This document shows, in pieces, positions 18,742-25,906 of a stretch of 64,000 nucleotides of DNA (positions are counted from its first letter, which is position 1; each line of letters opens with the position of its first letter). Position numbers and translations under genes: made by a program. The DNA comes from a virus: IMG/VR virus record IMGVR_UViG_3300021406_000010, positions 102,489 to 166,488 of that record; one strand, written 5' to 3'. The notes beneath the pieces were generated by a model that was not told the origin of the DNA, did not search any database, and saw only the letters and a program-made list of their open reading frames with translations.

Positions 18742-19640
18742 TCACGTCCACTCGGGATGGGGCTCCGGGGCCGGCGGCGGCGGCCGGGACGGCTCGCGGA
18801 TCGTCACCCGGCTGCTGGCGGCCACCAGTGACTCGAGCGCGGCCATGTCGGAGGCGAACGAGGCGGGGGTGGCCCTCTCCAGCCGCAGGGCGCTCCCGGC
18901 GGGCGGCGTCCCGTCCCCGGGGGCGGGAGCTTCCTCGAAGTGACCGGGCCACGCTTCCAGGGCGCTGACCAGGCCGGAGGCGACCGCTGCGGACAGGATG
19001 AGGTCCTGGCGGTCCTGCAGGCGGCGCCCCTCGTCGAGCCAGTGCAGGACCTCGGTGGCGGCCAGGCAGGCGCGGGGGAGGTGCCGTCCCGACAGCTGCC
19101 CGCGCCTTTCCGCCAGCCGCAGCTGCTGCTCTACCCAGGGATCGCAGTGCCCGCCGGGGCTGGTGCTTTTCCCAGGGCCTCGATCACCTCCCGCTGGCGG
19201 ACCTCCAGTGCCAGGTAGGCGGTGAAGATCGCGTCAATCGTCGGCGGGAACCACCGGCGGGCGTAGTTGTACCGCTCGTAGGCCCACTTGCGCTCCTGCC
19301 CGGGGTGCTCGCCGAGCGGCACCGGCATCGGCTGCCCGTCGATGGCGGTGACGCACATCCCGGCCATCGCCGTGGCGTAGGACTTGGCGCCGCCCAGGCC
19401 GCCCTCGTGGTCGCGGACCAGCGACGCGACGAGCAGCTCCTCGTCGGTGGTGAGGGTCTTCAGCTCGATCCGGTGGCCGCACCAGTCGAACCACGCGGTC
19501 AGGTACCCGAGCCGCAGCAGGCCGGTCAGGTCGTCGCGCCACGAGCCGGTGTCCGGCTCGTCGAGGTGCAGGTCGAGGACATCCTCCGGCGGCGGGACGG
19601 CAGACGCCGCCGGGGATTCCTCGTCGGGGAACGCGGTCAC
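18742..19640 (-). CDS. tail assembly chaperone, -1 frameshift fusion product
   Basis: Predicted 299-aa product of a programmed -1 shift on G_GGA_AAA at 19173-19167. The ribosome reads 158 codons of the upstream chaperone (...IEALGK), slips back one base and continues STSPGGHCDPWVEQQLRLAERRG... to the TGA at 18742-18744. The second part is helical and has no start or SD of its own. This G/GT-type arrangement immediately before the tape measure gene is conserved in tailed phages; the fusion binds the tape measure during tube assembly. Confidence 0.75.
19131..19640 (-). CDS. tail assembly chaperone (zero-frame product)
   Basis: A 169-aa acidic, helical protein (MTAFPDEESPAASAVPP...), with WFDWCGHRIELKTLTTDEE and RRWFPPTIDAIFTAY segments recalling phage tail chaperone gpG-like proteins. 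The stop lies 34 nt past the slippery site, so most product is this short form. It follows two small Ig-like genes and starts by overlapping the stop of the 59-aa gene. Confidence 0.75.
   Translation of the reverse strand: MTAFPDEESPAASAVPPPEDVLDLHLDEPDTGSWRDDLTGLLRLGYLTAWFDWCGHRIELKTLTTDEELLVASLVRDHEGGLGGAKSYATAMAGMCVTAIDGQPMPVPLGEHPGQERKWAYERYNYARRWFPPTIDAIFTAYLALEVRQREVIEALGKAPAPAGTAIPG
19167..19173 (-). other. -1 programmed frameshift slippery heptamer
   Basis: The minus-strand sequence CTG GGA AAA GCA contains G_GGA_AAA with exact zero-frame phasing, as in lambda G/T-type tail chaperone frameshift sites. A -1 slip enters an open frame of 141 codons that ends just before the tape measure start. 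Confidence 0.75.
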
Positions 19641-19816
19641 GCCGGGCTGCCTCCCCAGCGCAGCTGCATGGCCTGGCTGCGCATCCGGAGGTTCGGGTCC
19701 TCCTGCTCGAGGGAGACGCTGGCGGAGGTCGCGCCGGGCACGGTGACCGTCACCTCCGCCGAGCCGGTGGCAGTGCCGTCCGGCCCGGTGACGGTGGCGG
19801 TGATGGTGACGATCAC
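19637..19816 (-). CDS. small beta-rich hypothetical protein
   Basis: A 59-aa Thr/Val-rich protein (MIVTITATVTGPDGTATGS) that looks like two or three strands of an Ig-like fold. The GTG overlaps the upstream stop (GTGA). It pairs with the 103-aa beta-rich gene before it and may form a small virion decoration or Ig-like accessory. Function unknown. Confidence 0.55.
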   Translation of the reverse strand: MIVTITATVTGPDGTATGSAEVTVTVPGATSASVSLEQEDPNLRMRSQAMQLRWGGSPA

Positions 19817-20124
19817 GCCGGCAGCGCGGGGATGACGCCGGTGAAGACGGCGGTGCCCGCGACGTTGGACTGCTGGGTGTAGGCGGTGCTGACCGAGTCG
19901 GACACCGCGACGGTGAGCGGGAGGGCGGGAGCCGCGCCGGCGGTGTAGGTGGCGCTGCCGGTGGACGCGGTGCCGTCGAGGGCGGTGACGCTCGCGGTGA
20001 CGGTGACGGTGACGCCCGGGTTGGCGGGGTCGAGGTACTCGACGGTGACGGTGATCGGGTCGCCGACGGCGTAGGCGGCCTTGTCGGTGGCGACGGTGAC
20101 GGCGGGCGGCACGGGGGTGGTCAA
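19813..20124 (-). CDS. Ig-like small protein
   Basis: A 103-aa protein starting at TTG with SD GGAGG (MTTPVPPAVTVATDKAAYA). It shows a bacterial Ig-like pattern: VTVATDKAAYAVGDPITVTV, then repeated T/V strands. It lies upstream of the tail chaperones, where contractile-tailed phages sometimes place Ig-domain tail decorations. The role is inferred. Confidence 0.6.
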   Translation of the reverse strand: MTTPVPPAVTVATDKAAYAVGDPITVTVEYLDPANPGVTVTVTASVTALDGTASTGSATYTAGAAPALPLTVAVSDSVSTAYTQQSNVAGTAVFTGVIPALPA

Positions 20125-20179
20125 GGTTCCTCCACGGGCGGGGCGGGCAAGGGGTCTCACTTCTTCCGGGGGGCATCGC

Positions 20180-20191
20180 TATGCTCGCTGC
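20180..20191 (+). promoter_or_regulatory. -10 box of a leaderless gene
   Basis: TATGCT followed by 6 nt (CGCTGC) and then the ATG at 20192. It has the same spacing as the other leaderless starts in this window but lacks the AAGGAAAGC core. Confidence 0.5.
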
Positions 20192-20482
20192 ATGACCGTT
20201 CGCGCGCCCTTCACCCCGGCCCAGGTCGCCAGCCTCAACGGCTACCAGGCGTCCGCTTCCTTCCACGGGTTCACCTGCGGGGATGATGCCTGTCCCGGCG
20301 CCGATGGCGAGCGTGTCGCCCTGCGCGCGCAGGAGGACGGCTGGCACTGCCCCGCGTGCCCGTACACGCAGGACTGGGCGCATGACTTCATGGCCGACGG
20401 GTCGTGGCAGCGGCTCTCCGGCGTTACCGTCACCGTCGGCGGCGTGCGGGTGAGGGGCGAGATCGGGGAGATCACGGGCTAG
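20192..20482 (+). CDS. small zinc-binding-like protein
   Basis: A 96-aa protein on the plus strand, opposite the surrounding tail genes. It begins MTVRAPFTPAQVASLNGYQ and has Cys pairs in FTCGDDACPG and GWHCPACPYTQDWAHDFM, consistent with a zinc ribbon. Small proteins with this FTPEQV..LN.YQ...CPYTQDWAH layout are familiar in actinophages, function unknown. A TATGCT box 6 nt before the ATG suggests leaderless expression. Confidence 0.7.
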   Translation: MTVRAPFTPAQVASLNGYQASASFHGFTCGDDACPGADGERVALRAQEDGWHCPACPYTQDWAHDFMADGSWQRLSGVTVTVGGVRVRGEIGEITG

Positions 20483-20877
20483 GCTGGGCGCAGGATTCCC
20501 GCAGGGGGACGCTCAGGAGATGGGATGGCCGGCGCAGCACGGAGCCGGCGGGCGCCAGCGGCCCGGAAGGCTGGCCCCTGTCCCCCATCGCAACAGCGAG
20601 GCCCGCGCCCTATGTCAAGGGGCACGGGCCTCGCGCGTCCGCTAGGATGGCCGCCATGCTGCGGTGAGTACCGGGTGACGCCGGGAGGGGCCAGCAGACA
20701 GCGCGGGAGCCGCCGCAGGAGCCCTGGTACCGGGGAGACGCCGCGAGCACAGCGCGCCGGGCTATGCCCGCCCGCCACCACCGTATGCCGGCCTCCGGCC
20801 GGCCTGGGGGCCGTCTGCCTCCGGACGAGACTGGCGGTCGCCCGGACTATCCCCCTCGCCAGGACATCCTTGCCGGA
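20483..20877. other. intergenic region with hairpins
   Basis: A gene-free stretch between the convergent 96-aa gene and the tail tube gene. It holds a strong hairpin (20596-20634), TAGGCT (20481) and TAGGAT (20643) hexamers that could be plus-strand -10 boxes, and a GC-rich inverted sequence around 20790-20815 (GCCGGCCTCCGGCCGGC). No convincing gene is present. Confidence 0.45.
20596..20634. terminator. hairpin, probable bidirectional terminator
   Basis: GCGAGGCCCG pairs perfectly with CGGGCCTCGC across a 19-nt loop. It sits between converging transcription units. No long U-tract, as is common in high-GC actinobacteria. Confidence 0.5.
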
Positions 20878-21418
20878 TTATGTCGGATTGAACTGGTTCG
20901 AGTTCAAGGGCACGTAGTGGGTATACGCGAACGTGATTCCTTTTGTTACAGCCAGTGCGCCTACGGTGACTGTCTCCCCGTCGTTGATGTCCACTACCGT
21001 GACGTTCTGGTAGACCTTGCCGCGCCAGGACCCGGGAGTGCCCTCCGTGCCGGGCGGCTTGATCACCATCGAGGCCGTCACGTAGTTCGGGTCCTTCTGC
21101 AGCGCCAGGAAGATGTCGACCATGTTCCAGGTCCCGGCCAGGCCGGCCAGCTGCCACCAGACGGGCTGGTTCCACAGCTCGCGGATGGTCACCATGACGG
21201 TGCCGCCGGAGATCACCCTGGACGTGGCGATCTCCACCGGGAAGCTGGAGCCGATCGGCTGGATGAATTGATAAGGCTGGCCGGCATCCGAGAAGGCCCT
21301 CTGGCCTGAGTCCTCGCATTAACCAGCCTTCACAGAAGGCAATTGGTGCTTTGTTATATGACAACACAGTGTAGCCTGAACCGACTACCCTGGCCTTCGT
21401 GGCGGCGATGGTGACCAC
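20878..21418 (-). CDS. tail tube protein, disrupted reading frame
   Basis: The C-terminal 145 residues (CEDSGQRAF...SNQFNPT) and the N-terminal part (MVTIAATKARVVGSG...NKAPIAFCEGW, GTG at 21418) are in different frames. The switch lies at 21316-21334. Removing the 16 nt from TGT (21334) to just before TGC (21318) gives a continuous ~174-aa protein with PIAFCEDSGQRAFSD, the size expected of tail tubes. IATSRVISGGTVMVTI and LWNQPVWWQLAGL are typical of these tube proteins. A GCCTTC-TGT-GAAGGC hairpin lies at the junction. The 5' part is less GC-rich than the rest and lies beside an HNH gene. It may be recoded, mutated, or an assembly problem. Confidence 0.6.
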
Positions 21419-21472
21419 CTCCTTTCGGCGAGTCTCGCGACATACTAACTATCGCAAGATAGTATTGGCTTA

Positions 21473-22336
21473 ATGAACATCATCGAGTACGAGCAGATCC
21501 TTCGTTCCGGAGACATCGGCAGGCTCCCTGAACTGGACCGGTGGTACTGGTCCAAGGTCACTGTCATTGACGACGAGGATTCCTGCTGGGAGTACCGCGA
21601 GGCCACCCGCAAGCGCCCTCGCGGTAACTACGGGGCAGTGAGCATGGTCAACCCGAAGACGGGCCGCCGTGGCACGGTCAATGCCCAGCGGGTTGCCTTC
21701 TGGCTCGTCCATGGCCACATGCCGGAGGTCGGCCGCCATGAGTGCGATAACCCGCCCTGCTGCCGACCGAAGCACATCCTCAACGGCAGCACTGCCGACA
21801 ACAACCGGGACAAGGTCCTTCGCGGACGAGCGCTCGGGATCGGCGGGCAGAATGCCCTGAACCCCGACCTTGTCCGACAAGCGAGGACCATGTACCGCTC
21901 TGGCGTGGGAGTGCCGGAGATCGCGCGCCGCCTGGGCAAGAAGCTGGACGCTCTCCAGCTTGCGGTGAACGGGGTCACATGGGGATGGCTCATGGACCCG
22001 CCGCCGGTTGCGCCACATGAGCGGCGCAAGTCCGGGGGTAAACTCACCCAGCCGCAGGTCGACGAGATCAGGAGACTTCGAGCCGAAGGCAAGGGCATCG
22101 CCGAGCTGGGGAAGAGGTTCGGAGTCCACCACTCGAACATCTCCATCATCTGCCGGGACCTGCCCAGGGTCCGAGCCGTCCGGAAGGATGCCCGGTTCAC
22201 CGATGAGCAGGTTCGCGAGATCCGGCGCCTTGGAGCAGAAGGCGAGAAGAGGGCGGTGATCGGAAGGCAGTTCGGCATCACCGAAGATGCCGTCCGCAAG
22301 ATCGTCTCGCGCTACTCCTACTCCCATGTCGCCTAG
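21473..22336 (+). CDS. HNH homing endonuclease with HTH repeats
   Basis: A 287-aa protein inserted on the plus strand between the sheath and tube genes. The HNH_3-type centre is near residues 70-120: AQRVAFWLVHGHMP, HECDNPPCCRPKHILNG, then DNNRDKVLRGRAL, with the expected His, Cys pairs and Asn. It is followed by three HTH-like repeats (VRQARTMYRSGVGVPEIARR, VDEIRRLRAEGKGIAELGKR, VREIRRLGAEGEKRAVIGRQ) that would read the target site. The ATG is 7 nt after TAGTAT. Its stop overlaps the sheath stop tail-to-tail in CTAG. Confidence 0.85.
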   Translation: MNIIEYEQILRSGDIGRLPELDRWYWSKVTVIDDEDSCWEYREATRKRPRGNYGAVSMVNPKTGRRGTVNAQRVAFWLVHGHMPEVGRHECDNPPCCRPKHILNGSTADNNRDKVLRGRALGIGGQNALNPDLVRQARTMYRSGVGVPEIARRLGKKLDALQLAVNGVTWGWLMDPPPVAPHERRKSGGKLTQPQVDEIRRLRAEGKGIAELGKRFGVHHSNISIICRDLPRVRAVRKDARFTDEQVREIRRLGAEGEKRAVIGRQFGITEDAVRKIVSRYSYSHVA

Positions 22337-23868
22337 GCCCCCGTCGCCGAGGCGTTCTGCTGCGACTGCACCGCCACCAGGCCGCTGGACAGGTTCACCG
22401 ACATCTGCACCGTAATAAAGTTCAGCGGGATGGCCGGGGCGTAGGAGAACGTCACCGCGATGATGGTCGGGCTGCCCGTCGGGTACGTCTGCTGGATCAC
22501 CGACAGGCTGGAGTAGGCCTGGATCACCGAGGCGCCGATCGCCGCCTCGAGCACCCCGATGACCGCCTCCTGCACGGTGCTGACCGTGGTCGCGGTGATC
22601 GGGGAGCCGATCAGGCCGCTGCCCATCAGGCCCTGGCTGACCGCCAGCAGCAGCGAGTCCGACTGCCGCACCAGGGAGATCTCCTGGAAGTTCTGCGCGG
22701 ACATGTCAGTCGTGAGGCCCTGGCGGCACGCCAGCACGCCGCTGAAGTTCAGCCCGCAGACCGACACCCCGGACGCCGCCAGCGAGTTCATGAAGGCCGG
22801 GGTCATCCTGGCGACGTCAGCCGGGGACAGCCCGGAGGTGCCCTTGATGACCTGGCCGGTCAGGCCGGTGCTGACCGGCAGCGACGACAGGACCGCCCCG
22901 AGCGCGACGGCGAGGTAGCAGCCCGACGCCTGCACGACCTGCGTGGTGACGCCGTTGTACAGCTGGACGACCTCCGGATAGGCGAGCACGGTGCGGCGGC
23001 TGCCGATCGAGGCCGCCAGCGTCGGGACGGGGATGTCGGCCTCGCCGTAGTTGCGGGGCAGCCCGATGATGGCCATCCGGGGGAAGCCGTCGTTGTAGGC
23101 GCTCCACATGGCGGCGTCGGTCTCCTGCGCCAGGGTCTGCAGGAGCGCCGCGACGGTGGTCGGGGACGAGGTGAGGTCGTCGGCGAAGACCGGCACCACG
23201 ATGGTCGCCGCCACCTGGCTGGCCACCTTGGCGTACGCGGAGGCGTACTGCTGCAGGAAGGTTCCGTCGCCCGGGTTGAGGGCCACGCACAGCAGGGTGG
23301 TGGCGCCGTTGGCGAACGCCACCTGGGCGGCGAGCGACAGCGGGTTCGCCACCTGGGACGCGTTGGGAGCGGCGGGCACCGCCGACAGGAACGGCTGCCC
23401 GTAGGCGTTGATGACCGACTGCGGGTCGGTGAACGACTGCGGCCGGAAGTAGGTGCCGTCGGCGTAGGAGTAGGTGATGAAGACCTGCTGGCCGTTCGCG
23501 ATCGCGGTGCTGGTGCTGACCCGGGTGATGGTCGCCCGCGCCAGGGTCGGGTCGCCTGACGGGTCGGGGATGGCGGTCAGCGCGTAGTCCACCCCTAGGG
23601 CCAGGACCGCGCCGGACGCGGTCGCCACGACAGGGGCGGGGATGGCGGGCGGCCCGGACTGCGCGGTGAGGAACGCCCCCGAGTAGGTGAGGGCCGTCGC
23701 GGTGGCCGAGGAGATGAGCAGCGACTGGACGGCGGTCCGGTACCCAGTCGCCGGGCCGACCAGGGTCAGCACCCGGGACGGGACCAGCACGGGGGTGACG
23801 ATGGGGGTGCTGACGTCCTGCACGTACACGCCCGGGGAGATGTATCCCGTGAAGCTCGGTATCGTCAA
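22333..23868 (-). CDS. contractile tail sheath protein
   Basis: A 511-aa protein starting at TTG with SD AGGAGG 7 nt upstream (MTIPSFTGYISPGVYVQDVS). The 'PGVYV.ev' N-terminus, ATGYRTAVQSLLIS, YADGTYFRPQSFTDPQSVIN, a VGPATG domain and the C-terminal INVQ-like strands (PLNFITVQMSVNLSSG) match tail sheath proteins. It polymerises around the tube and contracts for injection. The next structural gene to the left is the tube, separated only by the HNH insertion. Confidence 0.9.
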   Translation of the reverse strand: MTIPSFTGYISPGVYVQDVSTPIVTPVLVPSRVLTLVGPATGYRTAVQSLLISSATATALTYSGAFLTAQSGPPAIPAPVVATASGAVLALGVDYALTAIPDPSGDPTLARATITRVSTSTAIANGQQVFITYSYADGTYFRPQSFTDPQSVINAYGQPFLSAVPAAPNASQVANPLSLAAQVAFANGATTLLCVALNPGDGTFLQQYASAYAKVASQVAATIVVPVFADDLTSSPTTVAALLQTLAQETDAAMWSAYNDGFPRMAIIGLPRNYGEADIPVPTLAASIGSRRTVLAYPEVVQLYNGVTTQVVQASGCYLAVALGAVLSSLPVSTGLTGQVIKGTSGLSPADVARMTPAFMNSLAASGVSVCGLNFSGVLACRQGLTTDMSAQNFQEISLVRQSDSLLLAVSQGLMGSGLIGSPITATTVSTVQEAVIGVLEAAIGASVIQAYSSLSVIQQTYPTGSPTIIAVTFSYAPAIPLNFITVQMSVNLSSGLVAVQSQQNASATGA

Positions 23869-23888
23869 CGCGCCGCCTCCTGTCCCTG

Positions 23889-23901
23889 GCCCTTCCGGGG
23901 C
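23889..23901 (-). promoter_or_regulatory. GGAA-loop hairpin upstream of sheath SD
   Basis: Minus-strand GCCCC-GGAA-GGGC sits 8 nt before the AGGAGG SD of the sheath gene. It matches hairpins before other structural genes. Confidence 0.45.
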
Positions 23902-24042
23902 TAGCAGGCCTTGTAGCCTGGAGGCGCACCGCTCTGTCCACTGAGCTGCGCGCATGCAGGGCCATGAGGCCGTTAGCAGCGGCCTCGTGGCCTGGGCGGT
24001 CCCCCGCCGTCCCTTGGCAGGGAAAGATCCGGCGGGGACCGC

Positions 24043-24672
24043 TCAGGACGTGATGGCAACCGACAGCGGAGGCGCGCCGGGGTAGAACTGGTCGGTCGCG
24101 GTCACCTGGATCTCCTCCAGGACGGCGAGCTCGTAGGTGACCGGGTCGGAGACGAACTCGCCCACCACCTGGACGGCGAACCCGCGCTCGTAGATGACGT
24201 CCATCGTGCCCCACGGGGTGCCCGGGGCGGCGGCCACGGCGCGGTCCTCGACGCTGTCCCAGCCCCAGGTGGAGGCGATCAGCGGATTGGCCTCCACCAC
24301 CTGGCGGAACTGCGACGGGAATGACGACTGGGCGGCGAAGGCGGTCAGCGACACCAGCTGGTCGTACACCATGTCCCGCTCGTTGGACGTCAGGGCGACG
24401 ATGGTGAAGGTCACGTGGCCGGCGAACTTCCAGCGGGCGTAGGCGTTGCCCGCCGGGTCCTGCTCGGTGTAGGCGATGCCGACGTTGCGGAGCTCGGCGC
24501 CCTCGTAGTCCACCCAGATGGCGGGGTACTGGGCATCATCGACCGGATACTCCACGGACACGTACGGGGGCCTGGTGCCCCCGGCCGGGTCCGGCTCGGG
24601 GTAGCGCACCCGGAAGGACTGCTCGATGGCCTGCACGGCAGAGGTCTTCAAAGACCGGAGGAACCCGCTCAC
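24043..24672 (-). CDS. tail terminator / neck protein
   Basis: A 209-aa protein (MSGFLRSLKTSAVQAIEQSF) of the size and strand/helix pattern of tail-terminator proteins: DAQYPAIWVDYEGAEL, then KFAGHVTFTIVALTSNERD, typical of a sheath/tube capping protein. It lies directly upstream of the sheath gene, where contractile phages encode it. It would cap the tube and join the tail to the head. Confidence 0.65.
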   Translation of the reverse strand: MSGFLRSLKTSAVQAIEQSFRVRYPEPDPAGGTRPPYVSVEYPVDDAQYPAIWVDYEGAELRNVGIAYTEQDPAGNAYARWKFAGHVTFTIVALTSNERDMVYDQLVSLTAFAAQSSFPSQFRQVVEANPLIASTWGWDSVEDRAVAAAPGTPWGTMDVIYERGFAVQVVGEFVSDPVTYELAVLEEIQVTATDQFYPGAPPLSVAITS

Positions 24673-24750
24673 ATGGCTTCCGTGGCACCCGGCAGTTGCA
24701 GCTGCCGGGATGCCCGTTCGGAGCCTGCACCTCCCTCCCAGAGGATGTTA

Positions 24751-24846
24751 GCAAGGAATGCCGTATGCTTGAGGCGCTTCGCAGTTGCAGGGACTTGCTC
24801 TCGCCGGGCAAGACGGCCCGCCTGGGGTGGTAGCCAGGCGGGCCGT
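24751..24846 (+). ncRNA. promoter-hairpin cassette 1 (possible small RNA)
   Basis: AGCAAGGAATGCCG followed by -10 box TATGCT (24764-24769). After about 40 nt comes a 13-bp hairpin (24812-24824 with 24834-24846) followed by a T-rich sequence. There is no open frame of note. A short plus-strand transcript from about 24776 to 24855 is inferred. Confidence 0.4.
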
Positions 24847-24857
24847 TCTCGTCCTTG

Positions 24858-24946
24858 GCAAGGAATGCCGTATGATGGCCATGGCTATTCGCAGTAGCCC
24901 TGGCCGGGTGAAAGCAGGCCGCCCTCTGGTAGCGAGGCGGCCTGCT
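24858..24946 (+). ncRNA. promoter-hairpin cassette 2 (possible small RNA)
   Basis: GCAAGGAATGCCG then TATGAT (24871-24876), and the hairpin 24913-24926 with 24934-24946 (one bulged C). It lies 107 bp after cassette 1 with the same layout but a different loop and spacer, so only the promoter part is conserved in sequence. Confidence 0.4.
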
Positions 24947-24955
24947 CCCGACCTG

Positions 24956-25045
24956 GCAAGGAATGCCATATGATGGCATCATCCCCGCCAGGGGTTAGTC
25001 CCCCTGGCCCGACGGCCCGCCACGGCGGGCCGTTTCCGTTTCCGG
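24956..25045 (+). ncRNA. promoter-hairpin cassette 3 (possible small RNA)
   Basis: GCAAGGAATGCC then TATGAT (24969-24974). An internal CCAGGGG-TTAGT-CCCCTGG hairpin follows, then a terminal ACGGCCCGC-CACG-GCGGGCCGT hairpin (25012-25033) followed by TTCCGTTTCC. It is the third unit of the array, 98 bp after cassette 2. Confidence 0.4.
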
Positions 25046-25204
25046 CTATCCTTGCCATCGGATGCGCAGCGTAGACGGACGTCCCGCAAGGGGCGGCGTA
25101 AGGCGGGGCCGGCTGGCCGGCGGCCGTCCCGCAGTCCAGCCTGGCGCCAGGCGGCACCGAGCGGCATCCTCGGTCCTGGGCCACGGCGCTCCCGGCCCGG
25201 GACC

Positions 25205-25906
25205 CTAGAACCGGGCGCGCCATCCCCGGTCGGCCGCGTAGACGCGAACCGGGAGGATGCCACCCTGTTCAGCGGCCAGCGCCATCGCGTGGTTCAGGAA
25301 CTTGCGGGGAGACAGGCCGGGGTGCCGCCAGCGGACCCCGACGTTCCCCGCCGCGATCGCCCCGCCCGTGCGGCCCGCCGTGGTCCAGGGCGCAGCGGCC
25401 TCGCGCCTGCCGATCCGCCCGGGGGCGCCCGGGTAGGAGGCGAGCACCGTGTACTCCTCCATGGTCCCGTCGGCCTTCCTCCGCCGCCTGGTCAGGCGCT
25501 GGCCGATCGGCGCGGCCCGGCGGAAGATCAGCACCTGCGTCCTGCCCGACAGGGTGACCCTGGTGCGGGCGCGGGGGTTCCGCTCCCGCTCGGTGCCGGA
25601 AGGGTCGTCGACCCACATGGGGATCGTCTTGCCCGCCAGCCCGGTCATGGTGAACGGCCGGATGCCCTGCTCCTGGAACCAGACCCACGAGTCCGCCCAT
25701 CCCACCCCGAAGAATCCCGCTCCGTACAGCGGGAACAGGCGGCTGGCGGAAGCTCCGGTGAGCTTCGGCATGACGCGGCGGGCCTCCCGGACCGCCGCGT
25801 TGGCCATGACGCGGGCGGCGGGTCCCTTGAGGCCGGGGATGAGCATGACGAGGCGGTCCGGGTGCTGCGAGATCATCATCTCCTGGATCTCGGCGAGGGC
25901 GGGCAT
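25205..25906 (-). CDS. neck/head-tail connector-like protein
   Basis: A 233-aa basic protein (MPALAEIQEMMISQHPDRL). VMANAAVREARRVMPKLTG followed by a 'GVGWADSWVWFQEQG' segment recalls HK97 gp10-like/minor neck proteins that join connector and tail, including the late 'L..AM..AA' helix (FLNHAMALAAEQGG). It lies upstream of the tail terminator gene, as expected. The identification is by pattern and order only. Confidence 0.55.
   Translation of the reverse strand: MPALAEIQEMMISQHPDRLVMLIPGLKGPAARVMANAAVREARRVMPKLTGASASRLFPLYGAGFFGVGWADSWVWFQEQGIRPFTMTGLAGKTIPMWVDDPSGTERERNPRARTRVTLSGRTQVLIFRRAAPIGQRLTRRRRKADGTMEEYTVLASYPGAPGRIGRREAAAPWTTAGRTGGAIAAGNVGVRWRHPGLSPRKFLNHAMALAAEQGGILPVRVYAADRGWRARF

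Noticed and set aside
16846-18831. Plus-strand frame of 661 codons over the tape measure gene
   Set aside because: Shadow of the minus-strand tape measure; His/Arg/Gly-rich with no recognisable features.
23885-23980. tRNA-like fragment on the minus strand (GCTCAGTGGACAGAGC at 23931-23946 resembles a D-arm)
   Set aside because: No anticodon stem pairs with a 7-nt loop, there is no T-arm (GGTTCGANTCC) and no acceptor stem closes, so it is not a functional tRNA. At best a remnant.
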